Source of the DNA: CAYYYG01 sp964490875
Lineage (GTDB): Bacteria; Patescibacteriota; Microgenomatia; UBA1406; GWC2-37-13
NCBI GenBank assembly: GCA_964490875.1
Contig: CAZBEF010000002.1
Span: forward strand, 1 to 64,000
DNA length: 64,000 nt
Reading direction: 5' to 3'
Under the pieces are notes generated by a model. The model did no database searches. It saw nothing but the letters and a program-made list of their open reading frames with translations, and was not told the origin of the DNA. This document shows, in pieces, positions 8,963 through 16,346 of the stretch. Each line of letters opens with the position of its first letter. Positions within the stretch are counted from its first letter, which is position 1. A program made the translations under genes and the position numbers.

Positions 8963-9697
8963 ATATATTAGGCTCTTTAAAGCACTTTAAAAATACCGAG
9001 GGAAAAACCAAAACTTTAGGATGAAGGTGGAAATAACCACCCCTATAATTCCCCTCCTTGAAAAGCCTGCCTGCCGGCAGGCAGGGAGGGGACTGAGGGG
9101 AGGTGAACGATTACCATCTTCTTCCTGAGGTTTTTTCTGTCTGCCCGCCATTTGCGGCGGATCAGACGGACTTGTCCCTCAGGAGTCCCGCTTCAGTTTC
9201 CTACGCAAGTCGGAACGAAGAGGGATCGCACTTTGACAACTAGGGAATTTTTAGACGAAAGTAATTATTCGATACTTTTTTACCTCGCTGAAGTTTTCCG
9301 AAAGGAGAACGGAAGCGGGCAAAACGCAAAGCTTCTGGGGAAGCAATGCCCGGAAGAGAAAGTAGACTTTATGTCGAACCCTCATCCGCGCCTTGCTTCC
9401 TCATGATGCTAGCCTCGAGGCCGAATAGGCTGAGAGGAAAACGCGTTTTGAAGAAGGTTTGAGTTCTACGAACTCAAATACGACACACAGCTCCTCGCTG
9501 TGTGAGTGGCTCTCCCAAAGAGCTTTCCATTCAGGATATTATCCTGACGTTGCTTCAACGAATGAAGCTAGCACTCATGCGAATTCGTGAGACGCTTCCG
9601 GTCCATCTGTGAAAACAGATGGGTAACTTAGTGTAACCGTTTCTGTTCAGGCCGCACGGCCAGAATACCGGCCGCGCCGCGGCCAAGAGGAGTTACT
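8963..9697 (+). promoter_or_regulatory. Long hairpin-array 5' leader of the repeat-protein gene
   Basis: This gene-free stretch is packed with stems. Examples are ggtgg/ccacc 9026-9041; a three-way domain with gggact 9089-9094/agtccc 9184-9189, cctgagg 9124-9130/cctcagg 9177-9183 and gtctg 9139-9143/cagac 9163-9167; a GAAA-capped stem near 9293-9310; tttgagttc/gaactcaaa 9458-9478; cacacag/ctgtgtg 9484-9504; gctct/agagc 9509-9523; tcagga/tcctga 9531-9547; gcttca/tgaagc 9552-9568; ctcatg/cgtgag 9574-9591; ccatctgt-GAAA-acagatgg 9603-9622; and ggccgc/gcggcc 9670-9684. The last ends just before the Shine-Dalgarno site aagaggag (9685-9692). It is GC-richer than the flanks. A role in mRNA stability or translation control is inference. 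Confidence 0.75.
9066..9085. repeat. 20-nt perfect palindrome cctgcctgcc/ggcaggcagg
   Basis: A perfect self-complementary 20-mer, flanked by cccctcc (9051-9057) and ggagggg (9085-9091), which can extend the stem. Palindromes of this kind recur in some CPR genomes (recalled, not searched). It is one unit of the leader structure. Confidence 0.7.
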
Positions 9698-11265
9698 ATG
9701 CTTAGTAAGATGCGTAAGATGTTTGTTACAGCAGGCGTCGCACTGGTCATTGGAGGAGCAACCCTTATCTCTGCACCAGCGACGGCTCAAGCGCAAGATG
9801 ATTGGCCAGACATGCCAGTGTTTTACAACGACATGACACCAATGTATGCAGCAAATGGTGTCCAGACCTATCCTGTTGTGGCTGATCCGAATATTGTGAC
9901 TGCCGCGTCGCTTAACGATGCGGGAGTTGACGAGTTCGGGTTGCCGATTCCGTTCGAAGACCCCGATACTTGGGGGGATATGGACGAAAACAGCAAGATG
10001 GCAGTCGTACGTGCCGTTAATACCGGCACGAAGCTCGCTGCGGCATGTTTCAGCCGATGGTCCGGACGCCAGGAAGATGGTGGGATCCACACAGGACAGG
10101 AACTCATCTGTCAGTATCGCACTGTCCGCGTGTGGGATAACAAGGTAATGAAGATCGACGAATGGCGAGGGAGTAACACTCCCTCAGAACTTGGTCCTGT
10201 CCTTGCAGCACCGACGTACTTCTACAATCTGCCTGCAGACGGCTTCAAATACCGCCTGCAAGTAAGGGGTTGGGTACGGCAGTCCAGCTGCCTGAACGGT
10301 TCCTCAGTTCCGAGCACGGACGAAGCAGAAGGCAGCGTTCCAGTGCCACAATCTTCGTGCCTCGCCAACAATGCCGAGATCAATCACCAGACCATGCAGG
10401 TCACCGGCCACNNNNNNNNNNNNNNNNNNNNNNNNNNNNNNNNNNNNNNNNNNNNNNNNNNNNNNNNNNNNNNNNNNNNNNNNNNNNNNNNNNNNNNNNN
10501 NNNNNNNNNNNGGCAAACCAGGTCTCCACGCAAAGCTGCGAGTTCAAGTTCAGTCCGCTTCCGTCGACTCAGTGCCTCGCCAACAATGCCGAGATCAATC
10601 ACCAGACCATGCAGGTCACCGGCCACGGCAATGGCAACGACGCGTCCGTGCGCTGGGAAGTTCTGGACAACGCTGGCAACATCATGGCCAAGGGCAACGG
10701 GAATGTGGCTGACTACGCATTCGCTGGCATCTACGAGGTGACCTACAAGCTCGTGTTCTACAACGCGGCAAACCAGGTCTCCACGCAAAGCTGCGAGTTC
10801 AAGTTCAGTCCGCTTCCGTCGCCCGTTCCAGGTTCTGTGTACCTCCCGGGCTTGTACAAGGATTATGCGACGTGGGAATGGAAGGTCTGCGGTCTCTTCG
10901 GAGACCCCGCAGAGTACTGCTTGACGCAGCGTTTCCCCGCGTCCACGCAGCCCTACCTGATGCAACACCCGGCCTATGATGATCCCACAGTCATCCACAA
11001 GTCCTGGGGGATTGGTTGGATGTCGTTCTACGATTCGCAGGTCTTCATCGCTCATATAGGAGCGGGACCGAGCGAAATCGTGACCGCTGTGAAACCAGCG
11101 GAGAGCGGCACTCAGACAGAGGGCGGAAACTTCGTGTTTAATCAGCAGGAGACTATTTCGCAGTCTCCGGTAATCCAGGCCATGCATGTTCAGCTCTGGA
11201 TTCGTGTTCCGATCGGTGAAGAGCCGGTCGTCGACTCTGCGAACCTCGCCTACGGTCTCAAGTAG
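9698..11265 (+). CDS. Secreted GC-rich protein with 85-aa tandem repeats (assembly gap inside)
   Basis: The ATG at 9698 follows a clear Shine-Dalgarno site. The protein starts with a classical signal peptide (Lys/Arg N-region, hydrophobic core, cleavage after Ala-Gln-Ala near residue 32). An N-domain of about 185 residues leads into an 85-residue repeat with two Cys (Ser-Cys-Leu-Ala-Asn-Asn and Gln-Ser-Cys-Glu-Phe), then a C-domain ending at the TAG at 11263. The 100-N gap shifts the frame; a true gap of 140 nt, or 140 plus multiples of 255, restores one ORF (about 535 aa or more). Base composition is unlike the neighbours: 39 of 60 bases are G/C at 10621-10680, against 19 of 60 at 11761-11820. 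It may be a major surface protein. I do not recognise the family. Confidence 0.8.
10352..10566 (+). repeat. 85-aa coding repeat, copy with the assembly gap
   Basis: The first 60 nt (10352-10411) and the last 55 nt (10512-10566) match the intact unit at 10567-10821 almost perfectly. The middle is replaced by Ns. By comparison with the intact unit, 140 nt are missing if this is one copy. Confidence 0.85.
10412..10511. other. Assembly gap, 100 Ns
   Basis: Exactly 100 N characters, the usual placeholder for a gap of unknown size. Both flanks lie in a near-identical tandem repeat, which explains why assembly failed here. Confidence 0.98.
10567..10821 (+). repeat. 85-aa coding repeat, intact 255-nt unit
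   Basis: A complete 255-nt unit running from the Thr-Gln-Cys codons to the Pro-Ser codons at 10821. Near-identity at the nucleotide level with the preceding copy points to recent duplication or gene conversion. Confidence 0.88.
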
Positions 11266-11272
11266 GCTTGGC

Positions 11273-11557
11273 AGGCTGACCTATCAGCCTGAAAGCAAGC
11301 TCGCGCTTAGTTAGGCGGGCAAATAGGAAAAATTGAATAATGCAAGAGGGACAACGATGTCCCTCTAAGCGAATACTTTCGTTCTAAAGTCCCCCGGTCC
11401 GGCTGGAAGCCGACCAAACGCGCGTAAGCATGCGCATGGGCATTTTGCCCAAGGTCCGGCACTAAAGTCGGTCGGAGGAAGTAATTCCTAGTTGTTACCG
11501 GTCCGTCAGTGTACGAGTTTGTACACTGGCGGACCATAGTTCTTCCGCTCAGCGGAA
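11273..11557 (+). other. Hairpin-array 3' trailer of the repeat-protein gene
   Basis: Starting 8 nt after the stop codon there are about ten consecutive stems: aggctga/tcagcct 11273-11290; agagggaca/tgtccctct 11345-11366; agcgaa/ttcgtt near 11368-11383; cggct/agccg 11400-11412; gcgcgt/atgcgc near 11420-11435; tgggca/tgccca near 11437-11451; aggaa/ttcct 11476-11489; a 15-bp stem 11500-11514/11521-11535 with one G-U pair; and ttccgc/gcggaa 11543-11557. The stretch 11266-11717 has no credible gene. Its composition matches the 5' leader, so gene, leader and trailer look like one unit. Confidence 0.72.
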
Positions 11558-11717
11558 CTGATGAGTTCGCCTCACTGGCCGAACGAAAACTAAAAATAAG
11601 GATAAGAAAATAGTTCTTAATATTCTTCAAAAAAGATCTTACTGACAACACATACACTCACTTTTGTAGACTATAAACGATGGAATTTTTAAATCTTCTC
11701 GATTAAGGTATAATAAT

Positions 11718-11957
11718 ATGGATATGGCACAAACAATTACATTAAAGCAATCAGACTACCAGAAGTTAATTGATCGAATCACCAAACTGGAAAAAATGTT
11801 TGCAGTATTGTTAAGACAGATAAAACACAATCCGGAATATGGTTCAGATGAATGGTGGGAGGTGTCTGACAAAAAAGCTTTAGAAGAAATTGAAAAAGGC
11901 GATTATGTAGCATTTGATTCTGCATCTGATATGGTCGAATACCTGAAAAATATATGA
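11718..11957 (+). CDS. Antitoxin of a RelE/ParE-type pair
   Basis: The 79-residue acidic protein has a helical N-terminus (Lys-Gln-Ser-Asp-Tyr-Gln-Lys-Leu) and a Trp-Trp-Glu segment near residue 46. It overlaps the toxin gene by 4 nt (ATGA), the classic antitoxin-toxin arrangement. TATAAT at 11709-11714 would start transcription near 11721, so the in-frame ATG at 11724 is the more likely start. It is expected to bind and neutralise the downstream toxin and repress the promoter; that is family knowledge. Confidence 0.78.
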   Translation: MDMAQTITLKQSDYQKLIDRITKLEKMFAVLLRQIKHNPEYGSDEWWEVSDKKALEEIEKGDYVAFDSASDMVEYLKNI

Positions 11958-12211
11958 AAGTCAGATTAAGTAAAATTGCTCAAAAAGAATATAAAAAATT
12001 ACCTGATGAAATTAAAAACAAAGCGAATAATAAATTTTTGCTTCTTGATATAGATTTACATCATCCGCAATTATTCACAAAAAAAATGACCGGCTTGAAA
12101 AGGTGGGAATCACGAATTAATTATCAGTATCGGTTTACTTTTATTATCGAAGAAAATACAATTCTGATTTTATCTATAGGGCCACATGATGAAGGATTAG
12201 GGAAAAAATAA
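11954..12211 (+). CDS. RelE/ParE-superfamily toxin
   Basis: The 85-residue basic protein has the RelE/ParE layout: Lys-Ile-Ala-Gln-Lys-Glu-Tyr-Lys-Lys-Leu-Pro early, then Lys-Met-Thr-Gly-Leu-Lys-Arg-Trp-Glu-Ser-Arg, Tyr-Arg-Phe-Thr-Phe, and the terminal Ser-Ile-Gly-Pro-His-Asp. RelE members cleave mRNA in the ribosome A site and ParE members poison gyrase; the basic core and Arg near 61 are compatible with an mRNase. It is translationally coupled to the antitoxin. Confidence 0.82.
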   Translation: MKVRLSKIAQKEYKKLPDEIKNKANNKFLLLDIDLHHPQLFTKKMTGLKRWESRINYQYRFTFIIEENTILILSIGPHDEGLGKK

Positions 12212-12277
12212 ATCTTCTTTTCAGTGTATTGATTGCAATAATGGATATACTCAGAACTAAAAAATAATAAAACTCCA

Positions 12278-12520
12278 ATGAAAGAATCTAGCTGCACAAA
12301 AAGCCAAAACGGTTGTGTTGTAAAAGATGCTTTCGATGATTATCAGGGAACATATGCAGATTATTTGGATGCTAAGCGAAGGCAACAAAATAGAGAGGTT
12401 AATTCAGCAGTTATTACAACTGAAGTGTTTTTATACAAAATATTACTTCAGCAAGCTGCTCGCGAAACACAAAAAAACGCCTGCCCAGAATGCCCATTTA
12501 TAATATCTGATTCAATCTAA
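12278..12520 (+). CDS. Hypothetical protein, 80 aa
   Basis: I do not recognise it. The protein has Cys at residues 5, 13 and two in a Cys-Pro-Glu-Cys near 69-72, a central helical stretch and no membrane segment. It lies in a run of small genes between the toxin-antitoxin pair and tRNA-Val. Coding status rests on ORF length and AT-rich composition. Confidence 0.45.
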   Translation: MKESSCTKSQNGCVVKDAFDDYQGTYADYLDAKRRQQNREVNSAVITTEVFLYKILLQQAARETQKNACPECPFIISDSI

Positions 12521-12544
12521 TATCTGATATAATTATAACTTGAT

Positions 12545-12820
12545 ATGCTTGAAGCTGAAAACTCCGGCACAGAGGATTGTAATAAAGGTTTGACTGAAGC
12601 TGAATTTCTCGAAATCATGATCAAAGAACTAAAAATATTTCTTGATGATCCTTCAATGAAATTAACACTAAATGAACAATTACAACATCAGCAACGTTTA
12701 AAATCATTAGAAGAATTAAGACCACTTTATGTGGCAACGGACGCATCAAAGTTACCAGCACCGAGATATCTGCCCGGTAAGAGTGTCGCATCAAATACTG
12801 ATCATTCTCTTAAAAAATAA
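12545..12820 (+). CDS. Hypothetical protein, 91 aa
   Basis: Unrecognised, acidic at the N-terminus, mostly helical (Glu/Leu/Lys rich), with a Pro-rich segment near residues 70-78. TATAAT at 12528-12533 predicts a start near 12540, a leader of 5 nt, which supports the ATG chosen and the reality of the gene. Confidence 0.55.
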   Translation: MLEAENSGTEDCNKGLTEAEFLEIMIKELKIFLDDPSMKLTLNEQLQHQQRLKSLEELRPLYVATDASKLPAPRYLPGKSVASNTDHSLKK

Positions 12821-12872
12821 ATTTACAAGAATAATCGTTTAATTTAATAATTATAAAGTATAATATTTAACA

Positions 12873-12946
12873 GGCCGCTTAGCTCAGTTGGCTAGAGCGC
12901 TGCGTTTACATCGCATAGGTCGGGGGTTCAAGTCCCTCAGCGGCCA
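12873..12946 (+). tRNA. tRNA-Val (TAC)
   Basis: Cloverleaf with acceptor ggccgct/agcggcc, anticodon loop tttacat (anticodon TAC), T arm gggggttcaagtccc-like, and discriminator A. The outermost anticodon-stem pair is a C-U mismatch. CCA is not encoded. Its 3' end is repeated exactly 100 nt downstream. Confidence 0.93.
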
Positions 12947-13028
12947 CTATTAATTATCAGGGGGTTTCCCGCTTTGCGGGACTAACTGTCCGTAATTGCT
13001 CACTTCGTTTCGCAAACGGACAGTTGAG

Positions 13029-13047
13029 CAAGTCCTTCAGCGGCCAC
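13029..13047. repeat. Duplicated 3' end of tRNA-Val (att-like remnant)
   Basis: caagtccttcagcggccac at 13029-13047 matches the tRNA 3' end at 12929-12947 with 18 of 19 identities. Between them lie a cccgc/gcggg hairpin (near 12969-12980) and an aactgtccg/cggacagtt inverted repeat (12984-13026). Such duplications are the usual scar of integration at a tRNA 3' end. Confidence 0.6.
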
Positions 13048-13120
13048 CACTTACACTCCATCTATTCCTTATCTTGACATTTCCTCACAGTTTAGTAGGA
13101 TATATTTTTAGCATAAAAAT

Positions 13121-13861
13121 ATGTTCATACTTCCTCAAGAATACTGGCAGGTAAAAAGCACACCCCATAAAGGCCGCGGAATTTTTGCCGTAAAAGAAAT
13201 CCCCGGCGGTACAGTAATCGGCGACTACTTGGGCCAGCTGCTTCCGGCAGAACAAGAAAACAAAACAGGCCCCACATATGCCATGACATTCAACACACGT
13301 GCAATTATTCTGCCTCCCGATACAAAACAGATTGGCGTACATGTGGTAAATCATTCATGTATGTCAAACTGCGACACCTTTCCCTATAAAGGTCATGTAA
13401 TTCTTTTTGCATTGCGGAAAATTTTTGCAGGCGAAGAGCTAACGTATCCATACCTGATTGACCCACCCCCAGAAGGAAACGAAGCAGCGCTCATGCATCC
13501 ATGTCGATGCGGAAGCTTAATTTGCCACGGCACTATGAACACAACTCATCATATTCAGGAAAAAACCGCCGAATTTATAGAAGAAGTAGATGGCCAAGAC
13601 GACGGCTCTTTACCGGTGCCGTTTGGAGAAATGCTTCCGGCGCTTGCCGAATATCCTAAAAATATAGTCGACCATTCTATTTATGATATATATGGTTCAC
13701 CAACACATGAACCACTTCAATTAGAAGATGAAATAATGCCAACCACAAATAAGATTCGTGAATATATTCGGGAATCGGGGAGAAAATTGCATTTAAATAA
13801 ATTACATATTACTATAATTGGAATTATGAATGAATTATTAATTGCAAAAAATGATGAATAA
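13121..13861 (+). CDS. SET-domain protein with post-SET cysteines
   Basis: The 246-residue protein has a SET lysine-methyltransferase core: Gly-Arg-Gly-Ile-Phe-Ala at 18-23, Asn-His-Ser-Cys at 77-80 (SAM-binding pseudoknot), and Gly-Glu-Glu-Leu-Thr-Tyr at 104-109. A post-SET-like Cys-Arg-Cys...Cys follows at 128-135. The last 100 residues are unassigned. Expected activity is protein-lysine methylation using SAM; the target is unknown. A TTGACA at 13074 with a weak -10 lies upstream. The gene overlaps the next SET gene by 20 nt. Confidence 0.87.
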   Translation: MFILPQEYWQVKSTPHKGRGIFAVKEIPGGTVIGDYLGQLLPAEQENKTGPTYAMTFNTRAIILPPDTKQIGVHVVNHSCMSNCDTFPYKGHVILFALRKIFAGEELTYPYLIDPPPEGNEAALMHPCRCGSLICHGTMNTTHHIQEKTAEFIEEVDGQDDGSLPVPFGEMLPALAEYPKNIVDHSIYDIYGSPTHEPLQLEDEIMPTTNKIREYIRESGRKLHLNKLHITIIGIMNELLIAKNDE

Positions 13862-14273
13862 AACTTCACTGCTGAATCATTTAAAACACGAAGTGTATTG
13901 CCGATTAAAACCTTCAAAGATTCACGGTATTGGAATTTTTGCAATAAAAAAAATTCCTAAAGGATCCGATCCGTTTCCACAAGCGCCTTCACATGAATCA
14001 ATAATTTTCAATAAAAAAGAATTAGCGGACCTTGATATGGAAGTAAAAAAAATTATTCATGACCTTTTAATTTTTGAAGGAGACAATGTGCATATTCCGG
14101 CATGCGGAATTAACTGCTTAGATGTTTCATTTTATATTAATCACTCGGACAACCCTAATACCGGATATTCGGAAAATAAAGAACATTTAGTGACATTGCG
14201 TGATATAGAAGAAGGTGAAGAACTCACTGCGGATTATAAACTACTTGATAATAAAATCGAATTAGATTTTTAA
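13842..14273 (+). CDS. Second, minimal SET-domain protein
   Basis: The 143-residue protein is a compact SET domain: His-Gly-Ile-Gly-Ile-Phe-Ala near 28-34, Asn-His-Ser-Asp-Asn-Pro-Asn at 100-106, and Gly-Glu-Glu-Leu-Thr-Ala-Asp-Tyr at 125-132. It has no post-SET cysteines. It overlaps the preceding SET gene by 20 nt in another frame, so the two are co-expressed. They are related by family but too diverged for a recent duplication. ATGs at 13851 and 13854 are possible alternative starts. Confidence 0.85.
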   Translation: MQKMMNKTSLLNHLKHEVYCRLKPSKIHGIGIFAIKKIPKGSDPFPQAPSHESIIFNKKELADLDMEVKKIIHDLLIFEGDNVHIPACGINCLDVSFYINHSDNPNTGYSENKEHLVTLRDIEEGEELTADYKLLDNKIELDF

Positions 14274-14277
14274 GAAG

Positions 14278-15342
14278 TTATCGTTGAAATTTATACACTT
14301 TCTTTTGATCGAAGTATTTGTGTTTCCATCCATAATCAAACTGTAAACAATCTACCAGTTTGAATCCATTTTTTATAGCATCATCAAATTCGAAATAAAC
14401 CATAAAGTTTCCAATCCCATTAAATCTATTGACATCATTGCCGCCGATAACGGTGTAGTAGGTATCTTTGTAAGTGAAAATTAAATCCATGGCCGCTATA
14501 TGTCCGCCGATGACTACCTTAATTATTTTTGCTTCATAGATATTATTTTTTTCAATTAAATTTCGATACGATTGAACTTCGCCTTCCAGAAAAAATTCGC
14601 TTTTTTCTTTATTTCTTCCGTTGTAGCGGGACTTATTCATGACAACTAATTCTTCCCACAATTTCGGATTGGCTTCTTCAATATAGATTCGAGGTCTTAA
14701 TGATTTTATACGTTTAAAATCAGATTTTAAGTTGTAGCGGTGCTTCTTTGTATATGTTCCTAATAGATCGTCGATAGACTTCATGCCAGAAAGATCTTTT
14801 ATATTTTTTGGTTCATCGGAATCTAATTCTATAAATTTTTCGCGCTGCAAAAAAGTTCCCGGCTCTATTGCATTTAAATAAATCGGTGTAGGGGCCAATG
14901 CAATAAGCAAGTCGATATATTTATCTTCTTTGGCAAATAATTTATTATCTTCAAACCACCAGCTGCCAAACCATTCGTACCGTTTTTCATCTTCATCAAA
15001 CCATAATGGAAGAACTGCAATTGGTGTTCTTTTTTCGTAAACCGTATAAAAATATGGTTTGAAATTATATCCGCGATACCATGAATATCGCAAATCCCAT
15101 AGATCAAATAATGTTTGATTGGGAGAAAATTTTTCCCACAATTCATAACAATTTTCTATGTCCGAATGCACTTTAACTTTCAACCGGGGAATGATATGTG
15201 AAAGTCCGTTTTTATAAAAATAATGATTTTCTTTTGTCTTGGGAATAAAGTAGGGAAGAGGGACGCCCGCATTGTGTAATGTTTGCAAAAATTCTGTTTC
15301 TAAAGTGTTGCTATTTCGTGATGAAAAATCTGTAATTTCCAT
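14278..15342 (-). CDS. GNAT/FemAB-like acyltransferase (CelD/BcsL-like)
   Basis: The 354-residue soluble protein resembles the GNAT-fold group linked to polysaccharide or cell-envelope modification. Recognisable parts are a Trp/Tyr-rich N-terminal half and a C-terminal GNAT half around residues 205-330 (Lys-Lys-His-Arg-Tyr-Asn-Leu-Lys; then Ala-Ala-Met-Asp-Leu; then Tyr-Thr-Val-Ile-Gly-Gly-Asn). It is convergent with the SET pair, 4 nt apart. A cell-surface substrate is plausible but not shown by the sequence. Confidence 0.68.
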   Translation of the reverse strand: MEITDFSSRNSNTLETEFLQTLHNAGVPLPYFIPKTKENHYFYKNGLSHIIPRLKVKVHSDIENCYELWEKFSPNQTLFDLWDLRYSWYRGYNFKPYFYTVYEKRTPIAVLPLWFDEDEKRYEWFGSWWFEDNKLFAKEDKYIDLLIALAPTPIYLNAIEPGTFLQREKFIELDSDEPKNIKDLSGMKSIDDLLGTYTKKHRYNLKSDFKRIKSLRPRIYIEEANPKLWEELVVMNKSRYNGRNKEKSEFFLEGEVQSYRNLIEKNNIYEAKIIKVVIGGHIAAMDLIFTYKDTYYTVIGGNDVNRFNGIGNFMVYFEFDDAIKNGFKLVDCLQFDYGWKHKYFDQKKVYKFQR

Positions 15343-15628
15343 GATATAAAATTAATATTATGGTATATGTTTTATTTGTCAAGTAGTATTTATTTTTTAT
15401 TTTTTAGAAATGTTGATTTAACAGTCTAAATTAAAAATATAATTTTTTAAAAAATTATTTTTTTATTAAAAAAATTCTAATTTTTTTTGAAATATTTTTT
15501 AAAAATAAATTAATAAAAATAAAATTTATTTAAAAATGTAGTTGCACAATATAGTTTCCATACTATACAATGGTAATAAATACGTAAGAATTGCTGAGTT
15601 TTTCTTCATTACTTTTCAAAATGGTTTT

Positions 15629-16312
15629 ATGAAAGAAGTCAAAGAATGGATTAGGCAATTGCCTGAACGAAAAAAATATATTGATGTAATTACGGCGATC
15701 ATGTCGGTTCCTATATTATTAACGGTGATGGTAACTAACATATCAAACCTTACGCCAAAAAAAGATGCCAATGCTTCTACAAAAACAGAAAATAAATTAA
15801 GTCCTACAATTACTGAAGTAATAAAAATTGTCCCCGTTGAAGTACATGATAGTAATACTAATAATAATGAAGTTGAATCAAAACCTTCACCAACACCTAT
15901 CGATATAATACGGACAACGGTTACACCAACTTCATCGCCTTCATGTAAAAAAGAAGTTGGACCGGTTTCTATAATTTCACCAGTAGAAAACGAATCTGTA
16001 AGTACAGACCCAACATGCATAGATATATCCTACAAATCAGGCGAGTATTGCGGAGCGACATGGGCATACCGAATAGATGGAGGAAGCTGGTCGGAGTATA
16101 TGGATAATTCTATATGTATACATAATATTAGTAATGGCGCTCATAAACTTGAATTAAAAGTAAAAAGCAATTCGTCTGCGGATGAAAAATTATTAATACG
16201 GAATTTTGTATACTCAGGACAAAACTCAGTAACCACAACAGTAACTGCAACCCCTACTAATTCTCCAACTCCAACAGTACCCGTGAGTACTACTTCGGCA
16301 ACTATCAATTGA
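15629..16312 (+). CDS. Membrane-anchored surface protein with Ser/Thr/Pro linkers
   Basis: The ATG at 15629 is preferred over an upstream TTG because it puts a short basic segment before a membrane helix (about residues 17-36). A Thr/Pro-rich stretch leads to an Ig-like or carbohydrate-binding-like region with four Cys (Pro-Val-Glu-Asn-Glu start, Trp-Ser-Glu-Tyr inside) and a Thr-Pro-Thr tail. The 15343-15541 region before it is extremely AT-rich with homopolymer runs and holds no gene. Tail style matches the 33588 and 61860 proteins. Function unknown. Confidence 0.65.
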   Translation: MKEVKEWIRQLPERKKYIDVITAIMSVPILLTVMVTNISNLTPKKDANASTKTENKLSPTITEVIKIVPVEVHDSNTNNNEVESKPSPTPIDIIRTTVTPTSSPSCKKEVGPVSIISPVENESVSTDPTCIDISYKSGEYCGATWAYRIDGGSWSEYMDNSICIHNISNGAHKLELKVKSNSSADEKLLIRNFVYSGQNSVTTTVTATPTNSPTPTVPVSTTSATIN

Positions 16313-16346
16313 ACATTGAATTCTGATATTTGTATAATGACTATAC

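Noticed and set aside
9152..9406. 84-aa ORF starting at TTG inside the leader of the 9698 gene
   Set aside because: It begins inside a stem, its codons follow the hairpins rather than the reverse, and no family or start signal is visible.
10270..10741. Apparent frameshift in the repeat-protein gene
   Set aside because: The frame change is caused by the arbitrary 100-N filler; repeat arithmetic restores one frame.
10384..11187. 267-aa minus-strand ORF opposite the repeat protein
   Set aside because: It is an antisense shadow of a GC-rich gene and runs through the N gap.
8963..11557. Group I or II intron, or a reverse-transcriptase element, as explanation of the folded regions
   Set aside because: No intron domain V-like sequence, no reverse transcriptase or maturase ORF, and the coding sequence carries a signal peptide.
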